Shown piece after piece: positions 8,130 to 15,334 of a stretch of 37,595 nt of DNA. The translations under genes and the position numbers were made by a program. Source of the DNA: a virus. The DNA lies in IMG/VR virus record IMGVR_UViG_3300027747_004699, positions 1 to 37,595 of that record; one strand, given 5' to 3'. The number at the start of each line of letters is the position of its first letter. Positions within the stretch are counted from its first letter, which is position 1. The notes beneath the pieces are model-generated. The model did no database searches, was not told where the DNA came from, and worked only from the letters and a program-made list of their open reading frames with translations.

Positions 8130-8300
8130 CTAGATTAGCTGGCGAAATCCCAAAGATGGGCGGGGAGGTTTGGGGGGACGAACCGCGTGGCGCATTCTCA
8201 TCCCGGATTGAGCCTGCCCGCCGGCATTAAGCCCTGTGGCTGTGATCTTCGATCCCTTGTTCCGAGACCTCTTGACCAGCCATTCGGAGAAGGTCTTCAT
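8130..8300 (-). CDS. Small protein with MKTFSEWL virion-targeting-like N terminus
   Basis: A 56-residue frame. Its ATG overlaps the upstream gene's TGA (ATGA at 8297-8300) and its TAG falls just before the next gene. The N terminus MKTFSEWLVKRSRNKGSK nearly repeats the start of the gene at 120 (MKTFQQWL). The rest is basic and Pro/Arg-rich, with RPPKPPRPS near the C terminus. The coupled start and the shared N-terminal motif support it being real. Basic composition plus the motif suggest an internal head or DNA-associated protein (inference). Confidence 0.6.
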   Translation of the reverse strand: MKTFSEWLVKRSRNKGSKITATGLNAGGQAQSGMRMRHAVRPPKPPRPSLGFRQLI

Positions 8301-8560
8301 TTGGCAATCTGATCCGACGCAGAAGAGACGACATCCGCTATGGCCTGGAGGTCTTTGGGGGTCGACTTGGGGTCGGCCTGCTTCTTCTTCGCCAGCGCGG
8401 CCAGAGCCATCGTGCGGGCCTGCTTGGGCTTGCCCATGTTCGCCACGATCACCTGCTTGATCTCGGAGTCCACGCCCGGGCCCTTCGTCTGCATGGCCGG
8501 TGACGGCTTCTGCGTCTGAATCTCCTGTTCGCGCACCACCATCCAGTCAGAAAAAGCCAT
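8297..8560 (-). CDS. Small hypothetical protein with MAFSDWM N terminus
   Basis: An 87-residue, Ala/Lys/Gln-rich helical protein. I chose the ATG at 8560 because MAFSDWMVV matches the M-x-F-x-x-W-L/M pattern of several neighbours; an ATG at 8569 (MKLMAF) would add three residues. Neither has a clear Shine-Dalgarno sequence. It follows the HldE stop at 8574 and overlaps the next small gene by ATGA. No enzymatic motif is visible. Confidence 0.6.
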   Translation of the reverse strand: MAFSDWMVVREQEIQTQKPSPAMQTKGPGVDSEIKQVIVANMGKPKQARTMALAALAKKKQADPKSTPKDLQAIADVVSSASDQIAK

Positions 8561-8573
8561 TAATTTCATGCAA

Positions 8574-9932
8574 CTATGTAGTCGCAATCCGACTTATTTT
8601 TCTTATGGACTCCGTGGTCGAATGCCCGCCCACAAGACCGAAAGAGCACACCTCCTGGACTAGGTCGGAGCCGACCGGGTCCGGACAGTCCGACCCTTTG
8701 ACCAAAACGTCGGGCATGACCTTCTTCATGAGTTCGTAGGGGGTGTCCTCTTCGAAGTCCAAGACGAAGTCCACGCACTCGAGGGCCGCAATCATGGATT
8801 TTCTGTAGCCTAGGGAGTTGATGAGGGGATGGCTCTTGCCCTGTCTTCTGACGCTTTCGTCTGAATTGAGAGCTACAACGAGACCGTCGGCCTTGGACCT
8901 TGCGAACTTGAGTAGTTCCATGTGGCCGGGGTGAAGGACATCAAAACATCCGTTACAAAAGGCAAGCGAAAAATCCCTCTTCTGAAGAATCCTGGGATCT
9001 ACACATTTGGAAGGAGCAATCTGATAGGGATAGAGAGGACGGTTGTGAGGCTCTTCTACATAGAGGGAGCAAGCCTTGAACGCTATTTCCACCGCCCTGC
9101 GGATGTCTATGGAGTGAGCCATGCACATGGCAAGAAATGCGACGAAGGCGTCGCCCGCACCAACGACAGACCTCGGAGCCTTCCTGAAGGCTGGCCTGTG
9201 TTCAAACCAAACGCCCTGCACGTTTCCCACGACACCCTCGCCAGCCTGCGTTATGACGACCGCCTGGCAGTCGGTCTCACGCATGAAGAATTCGCACTGC
9301 CGTTTCCAGTCGGAATGACCGCTAATATCCTCAGCCTCTTTGGAGTTGGGTTTTATGATTGTGCATCCCCTCCACCGCCCAAGGGGAGCCTTCTTGGGAT
9401 CAACTATTGTGATCGTGCTTTCGTCGATGCGGCCAATGAATTCGCCCATGCCCCTGAAGAGTCCCTTGTCGTAGTCGGAAAACACGACGACATCAAACGG
9501 ATCGCGGGAAAGCAGCTTTTCAAGGAGCTTGTCCCGCAGTCCCTGCAGGGAATCCAGTTCCAGGCCGTAGTCCTGGGATTCGACATCGAAGCGGAAGAGG
9601 GGAAATCCTTCGCTGTAGAACCTCTTCTTGACTGGGACGCGCTTTGAAAATATGCACCCGTCCATGTTTATCCCGCCGGCGAGATACTTTATCCTCTCGT
9701 TGGTCAGGGCAAAAAGGCTGATGTCAAAGTTGAAATTGGAAAACTGCCTGCAGACATTCGCGGCTCCGCCGAGGACGATGCCCGGGACGTCGTCATGAGA
9801 GTGGAAGACGGGTATCGGAAACTCGGGACTCACCCTGTCTGCAGAAACCTCGTAGTACTCGTCGAGCATCGCGTCCCCGAAGACGGCCACCCTCGGACGA
9901 AAATCAAACTGCCTGTCTATCAGCTCATTCAA
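8574..9932 (-). CDS. hldE: Bifunctional heptose 7-phosphate kinase / heptose 1-phosphate adenylyltransferase
   Basis: A 452-residue HldE/RfaE-type protein (E. coli, 477 residues). The N-terminal PfkB-type kinase shows GGAANV at 55-60 and the catalytic VGAGDAF at 257-263. The C-terminal nucleotidyltransferase has FCNGCFDVLHPGH at 325-337 with the diagnostic HxGH. Together these domains make ADP-heptose for LPS inner core. The apparent start is TTG at 9932: it overlaps the thyX stop and has GGAGG ten bases upstream, while no ATG lies at the right place. Two glycosyltransferases occur in the same operon. On a phage the pathway could serve remodelling of host LPS or glycosylation of phage components. 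Confidence 0.93.
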   Translation of the reverse strand: MNELIDRQFDFRPRVAVFGDAMLDEYYEVSADRVSPEFPIPVFHSHDDVPGIVLGGAANVCRQFSNFNFDISLFALTNERIKYLAGGINMDGCIFSKRVPVKKRFYSEGFPLFRFDVESQDYGLELDSLQGLRDKLLEKLLSRDPFDVVVFSDYDKGLFRGMGEFIGRIDESTITIVDPKKAPLGRWRGCTIIKPNSKEAEDISGHSDWKRQCEFFMRETDCQAVVITQAGEGVVGNVQGVWFEHRPAFRKAPRSVVGAGDAFVAFLAMCMAHSIDIRRAVEIAFKACSLYVEEPHNRPLYPYQIAPSKCVDPRILQKRDFSLAFCNGCFDVLHPGHMELLKFARSKADGLVVALNSDESVRRQGKSHPLINSLGYRKSMIAALECVDFVLDFEEDTPYELMKKVMPDVLVKGSDCPDPVGSDLVQEVCSFGLVGGHSTTESIRKISRIATT

Positions 9933-10573
9933 AATCCGAAGGCCTCCAGGGTAAGACGGAAGGGACTTCCCGGAAGAGCCCGGACCGCGTCCAGCATCAT
10001 CTGGGCGACGTCCCTGGTCTCCTTCTGGGCGTCGGGCTTCAGCCTCAATTTCCAGAGGTGGAGGAAAGCCGCGAGCGAACCCGTCCATATGAACTGCGTC
10101 TCAAGGCAGAGGGGCAGTATTATCCTGCACTGCTCCTTGGCCACTCCCGCCGCCACCATGTCCTCGTAGAGCTCCTTGCACTGGGCTACAAGGCCGTTGA
10201 TTCTCGCAACAAAATGAGAGTTGTCGGCAGAAACCATGTCTCCCGCGCTCCCCTGCTTGCTGTCCTTGGACTGAAGCCTCAGCTTTTCGGGAATCCAGTA
10301 CTCGTCCGAGAAATCCACATATCTCCCGCTTATGCTGTTGGCCGTGAGTCCGACCTGGTGCTTGAAGAGCTGCCTCTCCACGAATATCGGACACTGTATC
10401 CGGAACTGGAGCTGGGGGTGCCGGAACGGCGAGGTGTGGCCGTGCTCAACGAGAAACCGTATGAGCCTCGAGTCCTTGTCGTCCAGGACTCTCTTGCTCT
10501 TGCCGTAGCTGACGCGAGCCGCGTTCACGACCATTAGGTCGTCGCCGAAGTGAGAAAGAAGTTCGGCGTTCAT
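9929..10573 (-). CDS. thyX: Flavin-dependent thymidylate synthase
   Basis: A 214-residue ThyX that converts dUMP to dTMP using methylene-tetrahydrofolate, NADPH and FAD. The ThyX signature (normally RHRxxSxNxxSxRY) reads KHQVGLTANSISGRY here, so the first two arginines are replaced by Lys and Gln. The C-terminal QCRIILP and AQKETRDVA segments are normal for the family. The start overlaps the upstream glycosyltransferase stop (ATGA), and its own 3' end contains the start of hldE. ThyX is common in large lytic phages for thymidine supply, and the dNMP kinase at 15785 fits the same role. Confidence 0.92.
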   Translation of the reverse strand: MNAELLSHFGDDLMVVNAARVSYGKSKRVLDDKDSRLIRFLVEHGHTSPFRHPQLQFRIQCPIFVERQLFKHQVGLTANSISGRYVDFSDEYWIPEKLRLQSKDSKQGSAGDMVSADNSHFVARINGLVAQCKELYEDMVAAGVAKEQCRIILPLCLETQFIWTGSLAAFLHLWKLRLKPDAQKETRDVAQMMLDAVRALPGSPFRLTLEAFGF

Positions 10574-11433
10574 GAAAAAACGCCCTTCTTGACTCCCGCA
10601 TTATTGACCTGGCCCCACGGAGTGAACACCCTCTGCATCTTGGTGCTTTCGAACACCTTCTTGCCGACCTCCGTGAGAGCGGACTTGCTCCTCATGGCGT
10701 GGACTATGGCCGGGTTCACGGTGGATCGGTCGTTGGTCATGTATTCCTGGAACTCCCACTCCGAACCGGACGGCAGCCTGTCCTTGAGCGACCCCGTCCA
10801 CTCGCTGGCCCATATGTCCATGTTCCGCGAATGGAACCTGTTGGAGTAGTCCTTGCTGAAGAGATGTGACATCACGGCTATGGCGACCTCCTCGGGCAGG
10901 TCGAGTTTCAGGCCCCTCTGGTAGTCCCTGAAGAGCAGTCCCGTGGCCGCGGCGTGCTTTATGAAGGGCTTCTTGCACATCCAGAAGCCGCCGTTTGTGC
11001 TGTACACCGTGTCCTGGACCACGCCGAAATCCCTGTACAAAAGAGTCATGGCGTGGTTTTGCACCCCCCACCAGTCGCCCCTCTTGGTCAAGGGCGAATT
11101 GATGGGCGACTCAAGGAACGAGTGCCACGGGTCTGCCCCTATGATCTCGGCGAAGTCCCTCGGAGGCTTGCGCACGAAATAATGGTCGCTGTCTATGAAC
11201 ACGAACAGGTCGTAGTCCAGAGCCTCCAGCTTGCGCAGGTAGTGGAACTTCCAGTACTGCTTGAAGTCCATGTCTATGGACTTGTCCATCTCGCACGACA
11301 GCACATTGGCCAGAGGCTCGTCGGAGAAGGTTAGTATGTCGTGATTTATGCCGACAGACCTGATGGAGTCCATAAGAGTCTGCGTCATGTACCTGTAGTC
11401 GCCCCAGGCGACCGACCAAATAAGAGTCTTCAT
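10570..11433 (-). CDS. Putative glycosyltransferase (GT-A-like)
   Basis: A 287-residue protein starting MKTLIWSVAWGDYRYM. A DXD-type sequence, FIDSDHYF, lies near residues 93-100 after a strand-rich N terminus, and a later STNGGFWM segment resembles the acceptor-loop region of nucleotide-sugar-dependent GT-A enzymes. It is probably cytoplasmic. It overlaps its upstream glycosyltransferase and downstream thyX by ATGA at both ends, so it is co-expressed with hldE. Donor and acceptor cannot be read from sequence. Confidence 0.72.
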   Translation of the reverse strand: MKTLIWSVAWGDYRYMTQTLMDSIRSVGINHDILTFSDEPLANVLSCEMDKSIDMDFKQYWKFHYLRKLEALDYDLFVFIDSDHYFVRKPPRDFAEIIGADPWHSFLESPINSPLTKRGDWWGVQNHAMTLLYRDFGVVQDTVYSTNGGFWMCKKPFIKHAAATGLLFRDYQRGLKLDLPEEVAIAVMSHLFSKDYSNRFHSRNMDIWASEWTGSLKDRLPSGSEWEFQEYMTNDRSTVNPAIVHAMRSKSALTEVGKKVFESTKMQRVFTPWGQVNNAGVKKGVFS

Positions 11434-12470
11434 GATGCCCCCACAAAATTCAAAAGGCTGTCCCACTTCTTCCTGGCGGTCGGCGCGTCGCACCATATCT
11501 CCCTCGTGCAATCGCTCGCGAGCCGGCCCATCCTTCGACGCGTCGTCGGATCCGCCAGTCGGGCCAGGGCGTCCTTGATGTGAAAGAGGTTCTCCCACAG
11601 GAAGCCGGTCCTCTCGTCCCAGATCATGTTGGGGAAGTTCCACTTGTTGGGGGCCACGACCGGGATGCCGGTGAGCTGCGACTCCACGATGGCTCGACTC
11701 TGGTTCTCGATGAACCTGTGGTTGCAGTTGTAGAGGAACACGTCGATTGACTCGTAGAAGCTATTCGTTGGCTCCTGGTTCGCGGAGATCAGCTCCCATT
11801 TCCCGTCGAACCCGAACCAAGAGTATTTGGCGGACAACTCATTGCTCCATCCCATGACCCTGAAGGACACGGGGAGGCCGTCCGCGGCCCGCTCGTAAAA
11901 GAACGGAAAGTCCTCGGAGAACTTCATCTGGTCGTTTCTGCTCACCTTGCCGCACACCATGGTGTCTCGGTCTGGCCTCTCCACATACGGCCATGTAGAA
12001 CTGTCGAAGTAGTTGTCGAGAACCGCGGTCTTCTGATCCTTGTTTGCGGCGATAAACTTCTTGCCTATCATGCTCTCGTGGAATGGAGAGGTGAAGAGGC
12101 AGCACCCGACCTTGCCCTTCTTGACGGCCTCTATCTCCTCCTCGGTGGTCCACATCATGTCGTTAGACCAAAGCAACTTCAGGCCGAGATTGTTGATGAA
12201 GTCGATCCTTTCGGTCTCCTTGAAGAGACGGAAGTTGCAGTTCGCGTACGCGAAGCCCTTCGGTCTCTTGGGGAGCTTCTCGGGCATGCAGTATTTCACG
12301 CCCAATGAGTCTAGGAAGTCGGTGTTGTGCTTCTCGCTGAGCCTGAACTCGTCGTTTGGTATGCATGTTATGTTGAAGTCGTCCTTCAACAAAACGAGAA
12401 GTTCTTTTAGCCTGGTGTCCGCTCCGCCGAGGTCGGATATCCATTGGAATACATACAGGTCGGTTTTCAT
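11430..12470 (-). CDS. Putative GT-B glycosyltransferase (family 4-like)
   Basis: A 346-residue protein. The C-terminal half has the typical GT4/GT1 donor-site pattern: ENQSRAIVESQLTGIPVVAP near residues 265-284 with the conserved Glu, followed by WDERTGFLW. The N-terminal half begins with a Rossmann-like strand and a loop containing GGADTR. It first-codes the sugar operon after a promoter with a perfect TTGACA box. The ATG has no Shine-Dalgarno sequence, and the predicted transcript start lies only a few bases upstream, so translation may be nearly leaderless. Confidence 0.82.
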   Translation of the reverse strand: MKTDLYVFQWISDLGGADTRLKELLVLLKDDFNITCIPNDEFRLSEKHNTDFLDSLGVKYCMPEKLPKRPKGFAYANCNFRLFKETERIDFINNLGLKLLWSNDMMWTTEEEIEAVKKGKVGCCLFTSPFHESMIGKKFIAANKDQKTAVLDNYFDSSTWPYVERPDRDTMVCGKVSRNDQMKFSEDFPFFYERAADGLPVSFRVMGWSNELSAKYSWFGFDGKWELISANQEPTNSFYESIDVFLYNCNHRFIENQSRAIVESQLTGIPVVAPNKWNFPNMIWDERTGFLWENLFHIKDALARLADPTTRRRMGRLASDCTREIWCDAPTARKKWDSLLNFVGAS

Positions 12471-12480
12471 GATATCAAAT

Positions 12481-12509
12481 AGTCTATGAAAAACGATTAT
12501 CTATGTCAA
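12481..12509 (-). promoter_or_regulatory. Sigma70-type promoter for the glycosyltransferase-thyX-hldE genes
   Basis: On the minus strand TTGACA (six of six) and TAGACT (four of six) are spaced by 17 bases. The -10 box ends ten bases before the ATG at 12470. It lies in the only gap (12471-12516) in this stretch of the operon. Confidence 0.6.
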
Positions 12510-12516
12510 CTGGGGA

Positions 12517-13302
12517 TCACCCGAATTTCGCCCGCGCGGCGGCGTCTATGGAGCCCTGGTCCAGGCCTCTGGCCTTTAGCATGGCCCTGAATTCGTCCTC
12601 GCTCCCGGAGAACGGGGCCGACCTCTTGGAGGCCTTCAGGCTCTTCTTGGAGGCGTCCAATATGCCCGCTATGTTCTTGGCGAGGTTCGGGGCCTTGGCC
12701 CTTCCGATCTGGTCGGCCCACATCAAAACCAAGAGGAGCCTGATCGGCCTCTCGTTCTTTACCTTTCCGGAATCGAAGTAGGACATGATTATAGACTTGG
12801 GAAATCCGCCGGAGGTCAAATCCATATGGTGTTCTATCAGGAACTGGATCAGATCACGATTGGACTCGTAGGCGGCGGCCACGCCTTTCGGCGCGACGGC
12901 CATCAGCCTGTCGACCTGCGGGCCGTAGTGTTCGGGCCTCTCGTGGCCGATCGACCGCACCTTGCCGTGGCCCGTGGCGGCCCTGAACGGCACGTCGTCG
13001 ACCGTGGTCGCGGTGGCCTTCCCTATGTCGTGCAGGTAGGCGGCTAGACCCAGAACCGTCAGGTCGTTCTCGCTCAAGCGAAAATCCAAGTCGGAGAGAA
13101 TCGGGCCGAGGACTGGGTCGGACTTCTTGTCCTCTAGGCTCTTGGCGGCGAACAGTATCGCCTTCCTGACCAGCCTGGAATGGTTGAGAACAGACCCCTC
13201 GGGGTGGTGTTCGACGTTCTGCGGGACGTCCTTCAGCGCGTCGGTGTACGCCCTAGCCAGTTCTTTCATGCCCTCCACCGCGAGCCAATCCTTGAATCCC
13301 AT
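12517..13302 (-). CDS. HD-domain phosphohydrolase
   Basis: A 261-residue protein with the HD metal-binding set: a first His in VLNHSRL, the HD pair in AYLHDIGK, His in GHERPEHYG, a further pair in IEHHMDL and a late Asp in MWADQIG. This is the arrangement of the HD domain found in tRNA nucleotidyltransferase-type and metal-dependent phosphohydrolases. The substrate is unknown; nucleotides or cyclic nucleotides are usual. The N terminus MGFKDWLAVEG shares the F-x-x-W-L pattern of three other proteins in the window. It lies eight bases after the cupin gene and before the sugar-operon promoter. Confidence 0.82.
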   Translation of the reverse strand: MGFKDWLAVEGMKELARAYTDALKDVPQNVEHHPEGSVLNHSRLVRKAILFAAKSLEDKKSDPVLGPILSDLDFRLSENDLTVLGLAAYLHDIGKATATTVDDVPFRAATGHGKVRSIGHERPEHYGPQVDRLMAVAPKGVAAAYESNRDLIQFLIEHHMDLTSGGFPKSIIMSYFDSGKVKNERPIRLLLVLMWADQIGRAKAPNLAKNIAGILDASKKSLKASKRSAPFSGSEDEFRAMLKARGLDQGSIDAAARAKFG

Positions 13303-13310
13303 GGGGATAT

Positions 13311-13649
13311 CTATTCGCCCGGGACAATTCTTATGGAGTCTTCGGGGAAATCCGGGGTGGAGAACTCGAAAAGCTCGGAGTCCTCCAAGGCTTCCATCTG
13401 GTGTCTGAGTCCGGCGGGGACATGAAAGGAATCGCCCGTCTTAAGAACCAACGAATCGGCCTGCGAAGGGTCGTCCGAATGACCGTACCTGACGACGACT
13501 TCCCCCACGCAGTAGAAGGTCTCGGTCTTCAAGCGGTGGTAGTGGTAACTGCACTTCCCGCCCTTCCTGAAGCACAGTATCTTGCCGCAGTAGCCGTCCG
13601 CGTTGTGGATTATCTTCTCGTGTCCCCACGCCTTCTGCACGACTTCCAT
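13311..13649 (-). CDS. Cupin protein, sugar-isomerase-like
   Basis: A 112-residue single-domain cupin. Motif 1 is visible as SYHYHRLKTETFYC, with the two His and the Glu that bind metal. Motif 2 is GDSFHVPAGLRHQ. The opening WGHEKII recalls mannose-6-phosphate isomerase-type cupins found in several large phages. It probably acts on a sugar or sugar nucleotide, given HldE and glycosyltransferases downstream. No Shine-Dalgarno sequence precedes the ATG, but TATGAT lies six bases before it. Confidence 0.82.
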   Translation of the reverse strand: MEVVQKAWGHEKIIHNADGYCGKILCFRKGGKCSYHYHRLKTETFYCVGEVVVRYGHSDDPSQADSLVLKTGDSFHVPAGLRHQMEALEDSELFEFSTPDFPEDSIRIVPGE

Positions 13650-13674
13650 GGCGGAATCATAGCGCGCAAGGGCG

Positions 13675-14337
13675 TCAGTCGTCCAGCCTCTGCCTCCTGA
13701 CCTCCTGGGCGAGCTTGTCTATCCTCTGCTCAGTGAACACCTCGAACTTCCACCCCCTGACTTTGCAGGCCTGCTCCGCGGCCCGCCACTTGTTCTTGTT
13801 CTGCTCGAGGTCAGTCTGGTTGCTGGGCTTGACCTCCCATAGCTCCTTGTGGCCGTCCATGAAGGTCACGAAGAGGTCGGGTATGTACTTGTGGGCCTGA
13901 CCCCTGTGAATGTAGTCGATGTTGAAGGGTTCCGAACAAAAGGAGATGACGTCGTCGTGCTGGTCCAGCACCTTGTAGAGTTTCTCCTCCAGGCCCGACC
14001 TGTAGCCCAGAACGCGACCCGTCTTGGTGGACTCGTACTTGCCCTGCTTGAAGCGGGGCTTCTTGGTCTTCTTGCCCTTCGCAGAGAAGTCGTGCCACAC
14101 TATGGCCTTCGCCTGGCCCCTGAAGTTGCGGAGGTCGTACTTTGGGTGCTTGACCTTAATGTGCAGCTTTGCGTCCCTCACCGGCGCGCCGCAGTGTTCC
14201 AGAGGGCACCGCACAAAGTCCCTGCCCTCCTCGTGGGTCTCCAGGATGTGAGACTTGAACTCCTCGTAGTCGGAGAACTGCACGCCGCAGCAGAAGCACA
14301 CGTGCTTACCGGCAGAATCGCCGAACTGCAAGGTCAT
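13675..14337 (-). CDS. Zinc-finger protein with TnsA/gp4-like PD-(D/E)XK nuclease domain
   Basis: A 220-residue two-part protein. Residues 1-60 hold zinc-finger patterns: CFCCGVQF followed by SHILETHEEG (C2H2-like), then a second Cys/His set ending in KLHIKVKH. The C-terminal half has the restriction-nuclease core: YRSGLEEKLY supplies the Glu helix, YIPDLFV the Asp and WEVKPS the E-x-K. This layout resembles TnsA N-terminal domains and the T4 gp4/50 head-completion family. The ATG at 14337 overlaps the upstream stop (ATGA), which excludes a longer in-frame reading. Possible roles are virion DNA-end processing or site-specific cleavage. Confidence 0.8.
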   Translation of the reverse strand: MTLQFGDSAGKHVCFCCGVQFSDYEEFKSHILETHEEGRDFVRCPLEHCGAPVRDAKLHIKVKHPKYDLRNFRGQAKAIVWHDFSAKGKKTKKPRFKQGKYESTKTGRVLGYRSGLEEKLYKVLDQHDDVISFCSEPFNIDYIHRGQAHKYIPDLFVTFMDGHKELWEVKPSNQTDLEQNKNKWRAAEQACKVRGWKFEVFTEQRIDKLAQEVRRQRLDD

Positions 14338-14516
14338 TCTGCCCCCTTGTACTCCGACCTGATGCACCCCAGTATCTCCTCCATGGCCTCGCGGGCGGTT
14401 TGGCACCGACGCGGGACCAGGTCGTCCGAAGGGTGCCAGATGTACCCGCCATCGGACTCTTCGACAACATAACCCAGACGGCTCGCCCAGCTCTCTATCG
14501 AAGCGTATCCGCCCAT
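14334..14516 (-). CDS. Small hypothetical protein
   Basis: A 60-residue protein, MGGYASIESWASRLGY at its start, with no recognised domain. The start is set by the ribosome binding site: GGAGG lies seven bases before the ATG at 14516, whereas an in-frame GTG six bases further upstream directly abuts it. It overlaps the nuclease gene by ATGA. Confidence 0.65.
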   Translation of the reverse strand: MGGYASIESWASRLGYVVEESDGGYIWHPSDDLVPRRCQTAREAMEEILGCIRSEYKGAE

Positions 14517-14518
14517 GA

Positions 14519-14893
14519 TCACTCCTCCCCTATAGACTTTCCTTTAGGATCGTCCTCGTCCGGCACCACGGGTATTCCCTTGCCCTTCTTCTTGAGTTCC
14601 TTCTGGGCTTCGTCATGGTCGACGATCTCTATGTCTGGGAGGTCGGCGGCGGAGAACACGCTGGTGGCGTCGGCGCCCTTCTCCAAGTCGTACGCGGAAA
14701 AGGTCGCCTCCCTCCTCCACTCCTTGTCCTCCTTGGACTCCGGGTTCTTCATCCTGGCGAAGGTTATCCTCGAGGATTCCCCGGCTCCGTAGAGCCTGCC
14801 GTCTTTGCGGAAGAAAAGGCACAGGTCGTTCTCCAGCATCAGCCTGCTGGCCCTGTCCCACTTCTCCATGAGGTCCCTGAATTCCGAGAACAT
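14519..14893 (-). CDS. Hypothetical protein, first gene of the minus-strand series
   Basis: A 124-residue charged protein starting MFSEFRDLMEKWDRAS, with a Lys/Asp/Glu-rich C-terminal tail. GGGAGG just before the ATG at 14893 decides against a TTG four codons upstream. The N terminus loosely resembles the F-x-x-F/W pattern of virion-associated neighbours. It is divergent from the plus-strand gene at 14936, separated by 42 bases that carry TATATA-like sequence on both strands. Confidence 0.68.
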   Translation of the reverse strand: MFSEFRDLMEKWDRASRLMLENDLCLFFRKDGRLYGAGESSRITFARMKNPESKEDKEWRREATFSAYDLEKGADATSVFSAADLPDIEIVDHDEAQKELKKKGKGIPVVPDEDDPKGKSIGEE

Positions 14894-14935
14894 CTTCCCT
14901 CCCAATAAACTTGGACACGGCCTATATACCTTGCG

Positions 14936-15334
14936 ATGAGAGCAAAATCATTCGGCAAATTCGTGGAAGAAAAAGAGGGGTCGAGCCCGTACATCAACGC
15001 CCTTCAGGACGAACTCGGGATAGACTCGAGGGACCTCGAAGAAGAACCGCAGGTCGCCAGCTTCTTCTCGCTCGGGAACGACGCGAAAAACATAGGGCTG
15101 TACAGGATAGTAAAGATAATCCGCGACGGCGACGGCAACCCCACCCACGCGGTCGTGAAGACCATGGAGGACAAGTCCATAAAAAGCCGAAGGTACAGAG
15201 ACGGAGAGGGTGGAATGAAAAGGGTCGATGGGGAAACGGACGAAGAGTCTTTCGTGGTTCCCATAGAGGAACTTGACAAACTCATGTCCCAAGACTTCCA
15301 GCCTCCACCGGCCGCGCCAGGGGGGATGGCGTGA
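14936..15334 (+). CDS. Hypothetical protein, possibly virion associated
   Basis: A 132-residue protein beginning MRAKSFGKFVEEKEG, which resembles the N-terminal targeting peptides of T4-type internal head proteins. The middle contains SLGNDAKNIGLYRIVKIIRD, likely beta strands, and the C terminus is Pro-rich (PPPAAPGG). No enzyme motif is seen. No Shine-Dalgarno sequence precedes the ATG; TATATA lies seven bases upstream. The stop overlaps the GTG start of the next gene (GTGA). Confidence 0.66.
   Translation: MRAKSFGKFVEEKEGSSPYINALQDELGIDSRDLEEEPQVASFFSLGNDAKNIGLYRIVKIIRDGDGNPTHAVVKTMEDKSIKSRRYRDGEGGMKRVDGETDEESFVVPIEELDKLMSQDFQPPPAAPGGMA

Noticed and set aside
8236-8460. Plus-strand frame of 74 codons over the small-gene region
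   Set aside because: It lies opposite two coupled minus-strand small genes with a shared N-terminal motif and has no Shine-Dalgarno sequence.
14334-14893. The two small adjacent genes as a toxin-antitoxin pair
   Set aside because: Neither shows a toxin or DNA-binding antitoxin motif, and they are part of a long coupled operon.
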